A stretch of 64,000 bases of DNA from the NCBI RefSeq assembly GCF_036320965.1, contig NC_092225.1, positions 31,328,943 through 31,392,942 of the forward strand, written 5' to 3'. How positions within the stretch are numbered: the first letter of the stretch is position 1; every line of letters starts with the position of its first letter. Source of the DNA: Panulirus ornatus. Taxonomy: Eukaryota > Arthropoda > Malacostraca > Decapoda > Palinuridae. The position numbers and the translations under genes are program-made. Under the pieces are notes generated by a model. It was not told the origin of the DNA. It ran no database searches and saw only the letters and a list, made by a program, of their open reading frames with translations. Below, piece after piece: positions 22,990 to 34,308 of the stretch.

Positions 22990-23320
22990 CACACTGCAGC
23001 ACAACCTTAAGGGTGAAGCTCATACTCTAAGCTTAAAGGGAGAGCTACACCCACACAAGCCTTTGAGAAAGACAAACTCTCACGCAAAACTGTCAAGGGT
23101 GAGCCACAGACACTGGCCTAGAAACATTAAGGGTGAGCCACACACTTACCTGGAAGCACTAAGGGTGAGGCACACACTAGCCTAGGAACAGTAAGGGTGA
23201 GGCACACACTGGCCTAGAAACACTAAGGGTGAGCCACACACTGGCCTAGGAACAGTAAGGGTAAGGCACACACTGGCCTGGAAACATTAAGGGTGAGCCA
23301 CACAATGGCCTGCAAACGTT
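22990..23320. repeat. 32-bp minisatellite
   Basis: Six to seven good copies of a unit containing AAGGGTGAGCCACACACTGG and CCTAG (23090-23320), with degenerate copies before them. Confidence 0.9.
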
Positions 23321-24219
23321 AAAACGTGTTAATTCTTTTGCTGGAAACTTTGGCACCAAACTGCAGACGGTAAAAATATCGTTTAATCAACGGAATTATG
23401 GAAGGACTTTATTTGTGTTTGTGTTCAGTCGTGAATTGGGACAACATAATACAAATCATGTGATTTTAAACGAAAAATATTTCGTGAATGTTGAATTGGA
23501 ACTGAAGAAGAGCCTGTCGACGCTGCCGATCCTGAGGGAATATTGTGGGAATTCTTTTAAGGTTTATGAAATATTTTATGAAAATGCACGTGAATGCAGT
23601 GCCCTCAGTGAACAGTGGCTGGTGTCCAGGGTACACCTACAACAGTGTCTGGCTTTAATGCCAGTGTGGAAATATTTTTTGAGTGTGGATTGGACAACAC
23701 AGCCTCTAGGATTTTTCATAAGTAAATGATAATATATTTTCCTCGTCTTCTTTTACAAAAAAATACAAAAATGGAAGGCATGTCATTGGCTCCATGAGCA
23801 TTAAGTTTTGACAGTGAACAGTGGCTGTGAATGACTCTCGTGTCCTCCAACCCGACCATTGTGAAGCCCGTCGTCAAGGGTCGTATCAACGCTCAGTAGT
23901 CTGGAGAGTGTATACGGTAAGTGGGTTGAAGAGTGTCATCATCGGCTTTCCCTCTCTCGTTCTGGAGGATCGCAGAATCCAGCCTTCTGTCGCGTTCGAT
24001 GATGCAGCGCGCGCTGTGTTGTGCTCGGTGGGCAAAGCAGCGGAAAAATCTTCGTGAAATAACATACTATTTCCAGTGTTCCATATTCTGATATGACCTG
24101 CAGCCGATGGTGTTTGTTCCTGTGGCTTACTTCACTGTGTGAGTAGTGAGGGGCGCAGACGCTTCCCTGTGAGAACAGAACGTGTTGCCTTCCACGCATC
24201 AGGAATGGCCTGCTTCAAA
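23321..24219. other. A+T-rich unique sequence with an unassigned ORF
   Basis: The plus-strand frame at 23415-23729 (104 codons) gives a balanced-composition peptide without a motif I can name and no splice context. It is not called as a gene. There is nothing else here. Confidence 0.3.
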
Positions 24220-24316
24220 ACAGCGTCATGGCCTGGCCTTTGACCTGACCTTTAAGGGTCAGGACAAACACCAGGTCATTATACTTGAAGGTTCACGTCG
24301 CCGTGCTCATAGGGTT
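24220..24316 (+). mobile_element. Palindromic foldback-like element, copy d
   Basis: The core GACCTGACCTTTAAGGGTCA (24242-24261) is a near-perfect palindrome. The right arm reads GGTCATTATACTTGAAGG, then GCCGTGCTCATAGGGT. The left arm is short and eroded. Confidence 0.7.
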
Positions 24317-24752
24317 GCCAGTTAAGCGTGTGGCTGAGTTTACACGTTGAATAATGATTAAGATTTCCGCTATTGTTAGCACCTCAGCTGCTACAGGCCT
24401 CTAGATAATACCCGGTACAGGAACTGTAACAAAAGCGAGCTCAGCAGTGTGTACCAAGCACAAGTAATGAGGCATTAGTGGGCCATCGTCACAATACATC
24501 AAGGTGACGATTGTATCGCTACAGTTGTGGAGATACGGGTTTAGCGAGAGCAGACATAAGGCGCCTCCTGTACACTGCCTTCCTCATACTACACAAGGAT
24601 GTGTGAGAAATGTGGAGACTTATCCTTAAGGTAAATGGCCCGTCATTTTCTCAGCGGAGGGTGACTCCCTCTCTTCTTGACAAGTGAGATAAAGATGTAC
24701 CTGCCTGGCTTGTGATGGAGTGTGGCAGAGAAGAAAGATTACGTGAACAGTG

Positions 24753-24756
<4 letters not shown>
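24317..24756. other. Unique sequence
   Basis: Nothing recognised. Confidence 0.5.
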
Positions 24757-24838
<82 letters not shown>

Positions 24839-24848
24839 GCACACACAC
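24757..24848. repeat. (CA)n microsatellite with CAAG interruptions
   Basis: About 45 dinucleotides. Two ACAAGC interruptions suggest duplication of a larger block. Confidence 0.95.
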
Positions 24849-25829
24849 CCGAGCAACCTTGAGGTTGAAGAGCAGGTAATCAGGCTAAGGGACTAGGAGG
24901 GGGGGAGGAGAATTTTTGAGGACAATGAGAAAATATGCGAGGAGTTTTCCCAGTGGAGGACAATACTGCGCCAGCATCAGCACGGTAGGAGGGGGATGAG
25001 GTCTTGGATGGTATGGAAACTGAGAGAAATAATAAAATGAAACTGTTCACATAACTGGACCCGAGCAATGGCTGTGTGTGAAATCTGTATTGTGTCGGGC
25101 TGATGGGGAGTTCAGGTTGGCCCTCACTGTAATCAACACGTCCCGCACCTCTGCTGATACTGTGTTGGTCGGGTTCCACATCATATCTTGGAAGATGGTA
25201 GTCCCAGGCAGCACTTGTGAGGGGTTCGCCTCCCGTTTGGTCGCTTCGAAAGACTTCAGGTAGGTATTATGTGTAGTGGGTAGAGATCCTGGTGTCGTAT
25301 ATTGGTAGTGTCATCCAGATATCTTTTCTCCAGTTCAGAGACGATGTCAACAGGAGAGAGAGAGAGAAGTGACGTGCTTGAGGCGGTGGCCGGGCGCGTC
25401 ACCAGAGGAAATGGAAATGTTTGGAGGTGAGAGGATGTCGAGGATGTGAGGCAGGCGGTGGTGACAGGTAGTGGCATGTGTCAGGCAGCCGGAGACACAA
25501 TCATCTCTGGTGCCGTCACACCTTACCCAGGTGCTCCACCCTCCCTCCTTAACCTTGCCTAGCTCATGCCTGTCCTTCCCCCATCCTCTGCTTATTCTTC
25601 TCCCATCTTCTGCCCATCCTTCTGCACAGTCCCCATTCCCTGTACCTGCCAGTCCCATCCCCAGAGGTTCGCTATCTATGACTTCATGATTTTGTTATGA
25701 TTTTAAATTCCTGTCAAGTTTGTGCATTGTGTAGCAGCCCCTCTGCCTGCAGGCACCGACCGTGCTCTTCTACACATATGTTTCTAGTTTCAGAGAGGGG
25801 GACACAGAGCCGATGATTGTGTATCATGG

Positions 25830-25831
<2 letters not shown>
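24849..25831. other. Unique sequence
   Basis: C/T-rich stretch at about 25530-25650. No gene. The 61-codon frame at 25078-25263 ends at a donor-like TTCAG|GTAGGT, but there is no acceptor that I can support. Confidence 0.4.

Positions 25832-25894
<63 letters not shown>
25832..25894. repeat. (TA)n microsatellite
   Basis: About 31 TA dinucleotides. Confidence 0.97.
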
Positions 25895-25896
<2 letters not shown>

Positions 25897-26199
25897 GCAC
25901 ACGAATATAGTGCATATGGACGCGCACTTCCATATATGTGATGAAAACACTTCCAGACAACGAATAGGATCAAAGGCTGATATGTTTTTGCCTCAGGATG
26001 GATAAAGTTCTTGAAAAATAGCAATGAAATTAAATCTGTCGGTTGTTGTGAAGTTTTGAAATTATACAAACTTTGGAAAGTTGACTTCCTCTCCCACGAG
26101 AATGTAAAACAGTCACAAGAAGTACTTTGGAGAGAGTAATGAAAGCTAAGTAATGCTGGATCCAGCCAGCATGCTCTCTGGTCGTCAGTAGAAACATAT

Positions 26200-26350
26200 G
26201 TGTCAGCCAGGATCAGCCCGCGTCTGACGCTCGTCGTACCAGGCCGTTAGCCAACCGTCAGTCAGTTCGGGCCAGGTCTGACGGTCGCCTCCCCAGGTCG
26301 TCAGCCAGCATCACCCCGTGTCTGATGGTCGTACCCCAAGGCCGTCACCA
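26200..26350. repeat. Degenerate tandem repeat, about 48 bp
   Basis: Three diverged units, each with a GTCAGCCAG...GTCTGACGGTCG pattern. Confidence 0.6.
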
Positions 26351-27323
26351 ATGCGTCTCCTCACCGGGGTTGAACTGGTCACTGAATCTGGCTGGGTCTT
26401 GCTGGTGCTGCTGGGGTAATCTGTATGTAAAGTAAATCCAGGTCGGCTCTGTGGGTCCTCCCGCCTCCATCATCACTTGGATCTGGACTCAAGGAACAGG
26501 AGCAGTAACGCTGCTGTTGTCCCCTTGCGGAGGGAGGGGTTTCTGGGGGAGGGGAGGCCAGAGCAACCCTTTCCTCTTCCTTGACGAGGGAACTTACGGC
26601 CGTAGGTGGCCCGGACGCCATCACCAGCCCAGTCCACGGTTTTATGTGAGGGCCATTCCAGGCACCTCCCTGGCCGGGATTACACTACTCGGGAGTGTGT
26701 GTGAGGCAGGTGAGGGGGCTGTAGCCAGGTTCCCTAGAGTCATCATCCTGGCCCATCATGGAAGGGGTCAGCGGTACTTGTCCAGTGGCAGGGGTCAGCG
26801 TTACTTGTCCAGTAAAAATAACCTGGAAGGGAAATTTATGATGTCGTCTTGATTAAGGTGGGTCTGGCAGTGTGGAGGGGCTGGCAAGCGAGGGTGTGCA
26901 CGGTTCTGGCCCACATCATGTTGGGCCAGCTTCTGGTAACTTATATTCTCATGTAAATCATTTTGTAATGTGGTTCGTTAGTGGCGCACCGATGTGTATG
27001 GTCTCTGTGTCGCCCGAGGCATTCCAGAATGAGGGTTTAAGGGTCTTGTGATGTGCAGAACTCCAGGAGAAATTTCAGAGTTTCTGCAGTGGTGAAACTG
27101 CCTGGTAAGGTACGTTGCGAACGCCTGGGAGAGACGTATCACAGAGGACCTGATGCTCTGTGAGGAGGTTATCTGATGGAGAACCGTCACAGATCCTGAG
27201 CCTCGAATCTATATAGATGGAAACGTGACAGTGGTTGTTTGTGTCCAGCTCTGCGGCCGGAGGTAAACAGCAGAACACTGGAGTGGCATGGATGTCCTGC
27301 CACGTTGTTATGGTTTACACCTC
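26351..27323. other. Unique sequence
   Basis: It contains a 2-copy repeat of GGGGTCAGCGGTACTTGTCC at 26768-26816. The 133-codon plus-strand frame (26451-26852) is unassigned. Confidence 0.5.
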
Positions 27324-27437
27324 AGGATGGTTAGGTTAGGTTAGGTACACACGACGTGCAGGATGGCTCGCTGGTTAGGTTAGGTTAGGTTAGGTTCACA
27401 CGACGTGCAGGATGGCCCGCTGGTTAGGTTCACACAT
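27324..27437. repeat. Interstitial TTAGG repeats within a composite repeat of about 50 bp
   Basis: Runs of TTAGG (27331-27345 and 27374-27397, then one more unit near 27423) are each followed by CACACGACGTGCAGGATGGC or a variant. The arthropod telomere-type pentamer is therefore embedded in a longer tandem unit. Confidence 0.85.
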
Positions 27438-29106
27438 CATGGTGTGGGCTTGTGCTGGAGTCGGATGCTAACTGAAAAATGTTACAGGACGACTTACCTA
27501 ATATATTGAATCCTGGTATATAGTTATTTCTTGATAGAAATTGAATTTTTGTATTGCACAATCAGCAACCAAGAATAAGACAGTTCTGTTTCAGTGAGAT
27601 ATTTCAACCGTTTGAAAACCTTTGAATCCAGTGTGACGTGAAGATGTGGTGTGTTGGAGAGGATCATGCTGTCTAGCATGAGGATCAAACCTCATTATTC
27701 TGTACCATACATACCCATGACACCAGGCGAGGGACTTCAGGCTAGCACACAGTACCAGCGTCTGTAGAACCATCGGATGATGTCATCTGGGCTTCCCACG
27801 GTTGGAGAAGCGCTCTGGTGTCAGGTGGGAATGTGTAGTGTTGTGTGTTCAACAGTTAGCTACTGGTCGCACCTGCATGACCTCGATATCCTCGCCAATC
27901 AATGACCGGCTTGGAAAAATTGCCAGATGATTAAAGTTTAGGAATTACTTTTTTAACTGATTCGATTTCATGATTTTTTTTTAACAAGCGTTTTATTTTT
28001 CCCCAGTTACCGAGCAAATGTTTTGAATAGACTACGTTTCATGTACAATTTTTTATATATTTTTGCATAATATGTTTTAGGATCAGATAAAGCCATTGGA
28101 TGGTTAATCTTGCTTTCACAGAAGTAAAGTGCACATATGTGGACGAAATCCATGTATCTTTTTTTATTCTAAACAGTTTTTATATGAGGGATTTGTTACA
28201 TTTTCTACATATATTGAGACTGATCATGTCCGGTAACCTGGATGTGACTAGCAGCGACCTGGGGGAGTATATAAACCTGTGGTGAAACTTGAATGAGTGA
28301 AGATATTACACATTGATCTTGGGTCGTCTTTATCATACAGTAGGTCAGGCATTACTGTGGTATTACTGTGGTCTTAGATGACCACAAACTCCGCTGCCAG
28401 TGTGGATCCAGGATGTCTTCTTGCACCTGGCTTAACATGACCAAAATATTGACGAGGAAATCGCCTCATGACCAGCGGAGGAGGAAGCTGCTTTGTACAA
28501 CTCTGGTGGACACCACTTCACCAACGAGACTTGGTCACCAAGCCGCCTCGTGTTTGTCTACTGAGTGATGCGTCTTGCGTGAATCAATTTCTTCTCTGAA
28601 TTTCATTACATAAGGAAGAAAATGTGTTCATCGCCATGTTCTGTGTAGCGTCGTGTCTGTGTAGCTTCCCTCTGAACCTCATCCCTGTCAACTGGACAAG
28701 AAATATGATGTCGACCGTGCCATCATCTCAGACTGGTGCCTACGGTTCCGTCGCCGCCGGTAGTGTCACAGATCCTGGTCGTTATTTAGCTTGAACATTA
28801 TCTCCTCTCCATCACTGGTTCGAGCACTCGCCTCCTGTAGTACCTTCCAGACCGACTTTCTGCATTTGTTTTAACTGTAAAGTTTCCTGCTGTCTCTTAG
28901 TGGCCTCTGCTTCATCGTGGCTCAGTTTATGATTGAGGATTTCAGATATTCATCCAGTGGGCTTCACCTTGCTTCCTCCGGCAGGGTCTGGCAAGCCTCC
29001 CTCCCCAGTACCAGGCTACAGGGACTTGTGGGTTACTGTAATGTTTCACTGCAGTTAGCACCTGGTGGGTAAATCGAAGGACGGTAACCTTTGCCTATCA
29101 TACAGG
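27438..29106. other. A+T-rich unique sequence
   Basis: The most A+T-rich long stretch (about 27900-28200). No gene, RNA or repeat recognised. Confidence 0.5.
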
Positions 29107-29195
29107 CTTCTTAATTCTCGTACCAGCTTTGATGCCTTCCTCTGGACCTTCTCATTAAGTCCTTTGTTTCTTTATCGACAATGACCAAACTTGTG
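29107..29195 (-). mobile_element. LINE RT C-terminal fragment
   Basis: The minus strand encodes a QRKASKLVRELRS-like peptide, equivalent to EKVQRRATKMVLESRE in the better copy at 44980-45466. DNA similarity to that copy continues through ATGACCAAACTTGTG. Confidence 0.55.
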
Positions 29196-29506
29196 TCGCA
29201 CCTTCTAGTGTCTGCCTCACGTAAGATGCACCGCTTGTTATCTCCTCAGTGTACACAGAATGTGTTTTCTAATATTTGGCAGCAAACAGTCTCTGTCCTC
29301 TGCTGTTTTGATGTTGGACTCTGAAGGTAGGAACCAGAGGTCGAATCCCAACTTACTCACAGATTCCTGCAGCTTACTTCTTCCTGTTATATGATCATCG
29401 AAGTCATCTTCGCCCTGACGTATCCTCACTACCTACTTTCATTCGGGTAGAACTTCATCGACCATGTATCAGACCAACTTAAGTTACCGTGTATGTTGAT
29501 GTAGTC

Positions 29507-29544
<38 letters not shown>

Positions 29545-29746
29545 TAGGCAAGCCTCAAGGGGCGGCTGGAGGGGCGCGCCCTTCCCCGGCAAGTACCTGT
29601 TACCCTGAGTTAGAGAGGCCTTGTGCTCGGGTGCCACAGTTTGGTCAGAAAATAAATTTTCTTTCCGCCTCTCAGCACATCACCTCGTATGAATAAGGTC
29701 GCCTGGAAAATGTAAACTAAATTCAAAATGTTGGACAGAATGTGAC
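29196..29746. other. Unique sequence and (TG)n
   Basis: (TG)n at 29511-29543. The rest is unrecognised and may be further decayed LINE sequence. Confidence 0.4.
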
Positions 29747-30092
29747 ATGTAGAGTACCGGTGTATAGAATACTGGTATGTAGTTCCGGTATGTATACCAC
29801 CGGTATGTAGAGTACTGATGTGTAGAGTACCGGTATGTAGAGTACTGATGTGTAGAGTACCGGTATGTAGAGTACCGGTATGTAGAGTACTGATGTGTAG
29901 AGTACCGGTATGTAGAGTACTGATGTGTAGAGTACCGGTATGTAGAGTACCGGTATGTAGAGTACCGGTATATAGAGTACTGGTATGTAGAGTACTGGTA
30001 TGTTGAGTACAGGTATATAGAGTACCGGTATATAGAGTACTGGTATATAGAGTACTGGTATATAGAGTACTGGTATAACGAGTACTGGTATG
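29747..30092. repeat. 15-bp minisatellite with palindromic unit
   Basis: About 23 copies of a 15-bp unit GTAGAGTACCGGTAT and close variants. Many units contain the self-complementary octamer TACCGGTA. Long frames on both strands arise because 15 is divisible by three. Confidence 0.95.
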
Positions 30093-30535
30093 TAGTAACA
30101 TTGACTATCTGTGAAGTATGGTTGCTAAGAGTATATATGTTCATTGTTTACACTGTTGACTAACAAGAAGATCTGGATCATGAAGATAAAGTTACTTCCT
30201 CTGTAAACACGACGAGGAAGTTGCCTGACGCACGATAAACTCACCGCCATACACACAAATTTTTCATCCAGTTTCTCGGCAGGATAGATTTTGCTGGCTG
30301 CCTCCTCAGGTCTTGGAGGCGGACCGCCTGGTCGTATGATGATAATGAACCTCCTCCTCAGGTCTTGGAGGCGGATGCTCATCTTGAACAAAATGTAGAG
30401 ACGTTCCTGTTTATTGTGGCAGATGAATGAAGGTGAATGAGGACGTGGTCGATGCAGACAACATAAGGAAGTTTAAAGGTTGCAAGATTGTACGTAATGT
30501 TCAACAGCTGGGGCCCCATGAGCGTACCACTCCCT

Positions 30536-30676
30536 CCCAGTAAGGTACAAATAGGCATGGGTTCGAATCCTGAACGCGGCAGTCGGCCCACATCCAACTC
30601 AGATGTTCATCCTTCCTGTTAGGCTGGGCGATGAATGGATGCGTGACTTAAGCTGGTGTTTGTGTGTGTGTGTGTG
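30536..30676 (+). mobile_element. tRNA-derived SINE with (TG)n tail
   Basis: An RNA polymerase III B box, GGTTCGAATCC, lies at 30560-30570. The tRNA-unrelated body follows (CAGATGTTCATCCTTCCTG, then GGCTGGGCGATGAATGGAT) and ends in TTAAGCTGG plus (TG)n. The A box is not clear. The same body occurs at 36030, 38430 and 39240. Confidence 0.7.
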
Positions 30677-31723
30677 ATTCCTGTTTGTGTTTCACGGGGA
30701 GGGAGGTGTACACTGATGTTCCCCAGACACTGACCGAGCTGGATGGCACGACGCTGTGAAGTGCTACTGTGTGGACTGGGCTGGACGTGGAGCAGCCGCC
30801 TCCTCCTGCTGCTGGCTTGACGGACAAGTGACCTAGGACAGACCACAGTTCACAGCTCTTGTGGCATGTGGGAAGCAATGTCTGGCTGAGATGGCCTCCC
30901 GCGGCACTGTTCGTGCCGCCGTTGCGTCGGGCATAACTCGTTCCCAGCTGCGTCAGGGTCGGAACATTTCCCTTTGATGTATCGTAGTGGTGTGGAAGGA
31001 CGGACCACGATTTCCGCCGAGGCCAGATTGCTAAGGTGTTGCCATGGCTGGAGGCGAAGTGTGCGAGTGTTGCTGTGTCTCGCTCACTCACACACCGCAG
31101 CGGAACCTTCCTCCAGGGCAATTGATGTCAAAAGCATCGAATATACATTTATACACAATTCAAAAACCTGCATGATTTTTTTTTCATTTTATATAGATTC
31201 TGAGGACTTATGATTTATTACCTGATTTGTGTAAAACAGTCGCAGCCATGCCACCAGCGAGAACTTGCTGACACTTCCATATTCTTTGTGTTGTGGAGGA
31301 ACAGGTGGAGGAACAGGTGGAGGATGAGTGTGTGGGGCTGTGAGGTGGTGGCCAGTTGTGACGCCATGGCACCTCGACCCCTGGGCTGGGCTTGCCTGGT
31401 GGCTGGAACATGATATTGATGCACCACACGAACACCAAAACTTTGTGTAATTTTATTATCTGTCATAAAAGCTAAGACGGGCTATCTTTAAGCTAAGCCG
31501 GGCTGTCCTTCGTAATATGATTAGGTTCCATACACGTGCCTAACCCGTTCCTCAGAACGAGGTCCCTCTAACCAAATTGCTTTACCCAGTTCCCGTCGTG
31601 ATGACCCGGAATTACGGCCGAGGTTGGGATCTCGCCTGGTGGTGGTGCAGTAATCATGCTCAATATGGAAGCCTTCAGGTACGACGTGAGGCGAGGTCAA
31701 GTGGCTCTCTACCTGTGACACGC
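30677..31723. other. Unique sequence
   Basis: No gene recognised. Minus-strand frame 30648-31121 (157 codons) overlaps the SINE tail and is not domain-like. Confidence 0.4.

Positions 31724-31777
<54 letters not shown>
31724..31777. repeat. (TG)n microsatellite
   Basis: About 27 TG dinucleotides. Confidence 0.96.
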
Positions 31778-31905
31778 TCCCTCGATGGGCGGTGGAGGCC
31801 GCTATGAAAGCGTTTGTGTTCGTATTCTGAGATGAGTCACACGCAAGACTACGATTGTCGGGTCGGCAGAGCAATGTCTCCCTGGCGACGTAGGATGGGA
31901 ATGGT

Positions 31906-32037
31906 CCCTCCTGACGGCCGTACCGTCGTGCTCAATAGCTGCATCGTCGTGCTCAACGGCTGTACCGTCGTGCTCAACGGCTGTACCGTCGTGCTCAACG
32001 ACTGTACCGTCGTGCTCAGCGGCTGTACCGTCTTGGC
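31906..32037 (+). mobile_element. Foldback-like element, copy e: expanded right arm only
   Basis: Six tandem units of 21 bp of the form GTACCGTCGTGCTCAACGGC. This is the outer-arm unit of the palindromic family. No clear core or left arm remains. Confidence 0.7.
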
Positions 32038-32116
32038 CTAAGATTAAGATAAAAGTCCACTATTTACTGCTAGAGATTATATTATATACAGTTGCATGTG
32101 AATGTGTGGTAATGTG

Positions 32117-32119
<3 letters not shown>

Positions 32120-32162
<43 letters not shown>

Positions 32163-32415
32163 CGTCATGATGGTGATCCTCCCACACATGGTTCTCATCC
32201 ATCATCGTGTCAGGTTAACTTTAACGCTTATTTTTGTGGCTGTTGTGTACCGGTGTTGGCTGCGTGATGGCGGTGTGTTGCGTCACATCAACACTGATGT
32301 TACCGTCACATTGTTGTGTCTCCCCGTCACCGAAGGTGGAAACTTAGTGGTGATGGTGGAGTGTTTCTTCCTCTTCTTCTTCTTCTTCTTCTTCTTCTTC
32401 TTCTTCTTCTTCTTC
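32120..32415. repeat. (TG)n and (CTT)n microsatellites
   Basis: (TG)n at 32120-32161 and (CTT)n at 32366-32415, separated by unique sequence. Confidence 0.93.
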
Positions 32416-32472
32416 TGGTGTTTACCTTACTTCCTAATTTATCCAGGTGTCTCAATGAAACTTGGTGACGCG

Positions 32473-32694
32473 TCAGGTGACGTGTGGAGGTTATACTGGC
32501 AACACCTGCACGTGGCAGGTGACGTTTGGAGGTTATACTGGCAACACCTGCACGTGGCAGGTGACGTGTGGAGGTTATACTGGCAACACCTGCACGTGGC
32601 AGGTGACGCGTCAGGTGACGTGTGGAGGTTATACTGGCAACACCTGCACGTGGCAGGTGAAGTGTGGAGGTTATAGCGGCTGGACCTGGTAGGT
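32473..32694. repeat. 42-bp minisatellite
   Basis: About five copies of a 42-bp unit starting CAGGTGACGTGTGGAGG. One junction carries an extra CAGGTGACGCGT. The period is a multiple of three, so frames are open on both strands. Confidence 0.93.
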
Positions 32695-32814
32695 GACAGG
32701 GCCTCACCTTTAAACACCTACTGACGGTTCTATATACGACCCGCTCTCCTTCACCCTCCCCCCCCCTCACCCGCGGCCTCCTTCCTGCCCCCAACACTCA
32801 CCCCTACTCCATCC

Positions 32815-32877
32815 CCCCAGCACCCATCCCCCAACACCCATCCCCCCAACACCCATCCCCCAACACCCATCCCCCTT
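32815..32877. repeat. 15-bp C-rich repeat
   Basis: About four copies of CCCCCAACACCCATC. T12 follows at 32951-32962. Confidence 0.9.
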
Positions 32878-33414
32878 TTTGTATCCCCCCAACACACCCC
32901 TTCCCTCCCCCGACATCCACACCCTCCCCCCGACACTCGCCCCCTCCTCACTTTTTTTTTTTTCATTTTTCAATAGAGTTGTTAGAGGAGAGGCAGAAGA
33001 CGTGGAACAGGGGAAGGGGGAGTTTGATACGGAAGAGGAGACTGGTGTGTGTACAGGCAGGCGTCTGGTGCACGCTTGGTGATGCGTGTGTCTCATTGTC
33101 TGGATAACCTCCCGCCTCCTGCTCTCCTCTCACGTTCTCCTCCACGTCTTCTACCATGATCCACCATCTCCTCACGCCCTCGCAACTCAAGACGATAATT
33201 GGACAAATAGAAAGTGCCAGGCGCCGTTATGAAGGTCTGGGATTGATCACATGTTGGCAGATTACGGGCCAGCCCAGGGAGGTAGGGAGGGGTCAGTACC
33301 ATACTGCCCCAGGCCGGCCCAGGGAGGGGCAGGGTGGGTGGATCACACACGGGGGAACAAAAGTACACGAGAGACACCTGCTCCTCCTCCTTCAGTCCTC
33401 CAACTCACCCGTTC

Positions 33415-33537
33415 CTCCTCTCTCACTCCTCCAATTCACCCGTTCCTCCTCCCTCACTCCACCAACACTGCCCGGGGTTCTCCCTCACTCCACCAACACT
33501 CCCCGGGTTTCTCCCTCACTCCACCAACATACCTGGA
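33415..33537. repeat. 31- to 33-bp minisatellite
   Basis: About four copies of a unit containing TCCCTCACTCCACCAACACT. Confidence 0.9.
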
Positions 33538-33665
33538 CCTCCTTGATCACTCTCACTGCCAGATATTGCCTGGATCCTGATTTATTGACGAGTTTCAGGA
33601 GCAGGTGCGGGGTAACGGCTGGTAAAGCCTGTTAACTAAATTGTCCAGCGAGGAGTTGACTCACT

Positions 33666-33830
33666 GAGCACCACGGTACGACCCTGAACCACGAATCGAC
33701 GAATCTTAAGGGCCTGGTCGAGGGCCAGGCCATCTTACACAAGGGTCGTACCGTCGTGCAGAAGGGTCGTACCGTCTTGCTCAAGGGTCGTGCCGTCGTA
33801 CTCAAGGGTTGCACCGTCGTGCTGAAAAGG
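33666..33830 (+). mobile_element. Palindromic foldback-like element, copy f
   Basis: The left arm is GAGCACCACGGTACGACCCT (33667-33686). The core (TTAAGGGCCTGGTCGAGGGC) is diverged. The right arm starts GGCCATCTTACACAAGGG and carries about four tandem units of AAGGGTCGTACCGTCGTGC. Both arms are preserved. Confidence 0.75.
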
Positions 33831-34005
33831 TTTAAACAGAGACAGACGTAGAAATTCACAGTGACTCGAATGTGAAACTGAAAAATATTCGAATTCGGCG
33901 TAAAAGTCAAACACTCAAGTTAAATTCCATTAAAACTTGGAGAGCGGAAGCTGGACCAAGACTGACACGCTGGAAGCAAACCTTTCAAAAAGTTCAGAAA
34001 AAAAA

Positions 34006-34308
34006 CGATAATCATTGTTTTACGATTAATGACGATAATCATTGTTTTAAAATTAATGACGATAATCATTGTTTTACGATTAATGACGATAATCATTGTT
34101 TTACGATTAATGACGATAATCATTGTTTTACGATTAATGACGATAATCATTGTTTTAAAATTAATGACGATAATCATTGTTTTACGATTAATGACGATAA
34201 TCATTGTTTTACGATTAATGACGATAATCATTGTTTTACGATTAATGATGATAATCATTGTTTTACGATTAATGACGATAATCATTGTTTCACGATTAAT
34301 GACGATAA
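34006..34308. repeat. 27-bp A+T-rich minisatellite
   Basis: About 11 nearly identical copies of a unit starting GATAATCATTGTTTTACGAT. Three of the units differ by ACG to AAA or CACG changes. Open frames on both strands are by-products. Confidence 0.96.

Noticed and set aside
27324..27437. True telomere end
   Set aside because: Only a few TTAGG units, interrupted by flank, with long unique sequence on both sides.
29330..29356. B-box-like GGTCGAATCCC
   Set aside because: Lies within anonymous (possibly LINE 3') sequence with no A box or SINE body.
32122..32676. 184-codon ORF spanning (TG)n, (CTT)n and a 42-bp array
   Set aside because: Composed of three consecutive repeats. No independent coding signal.
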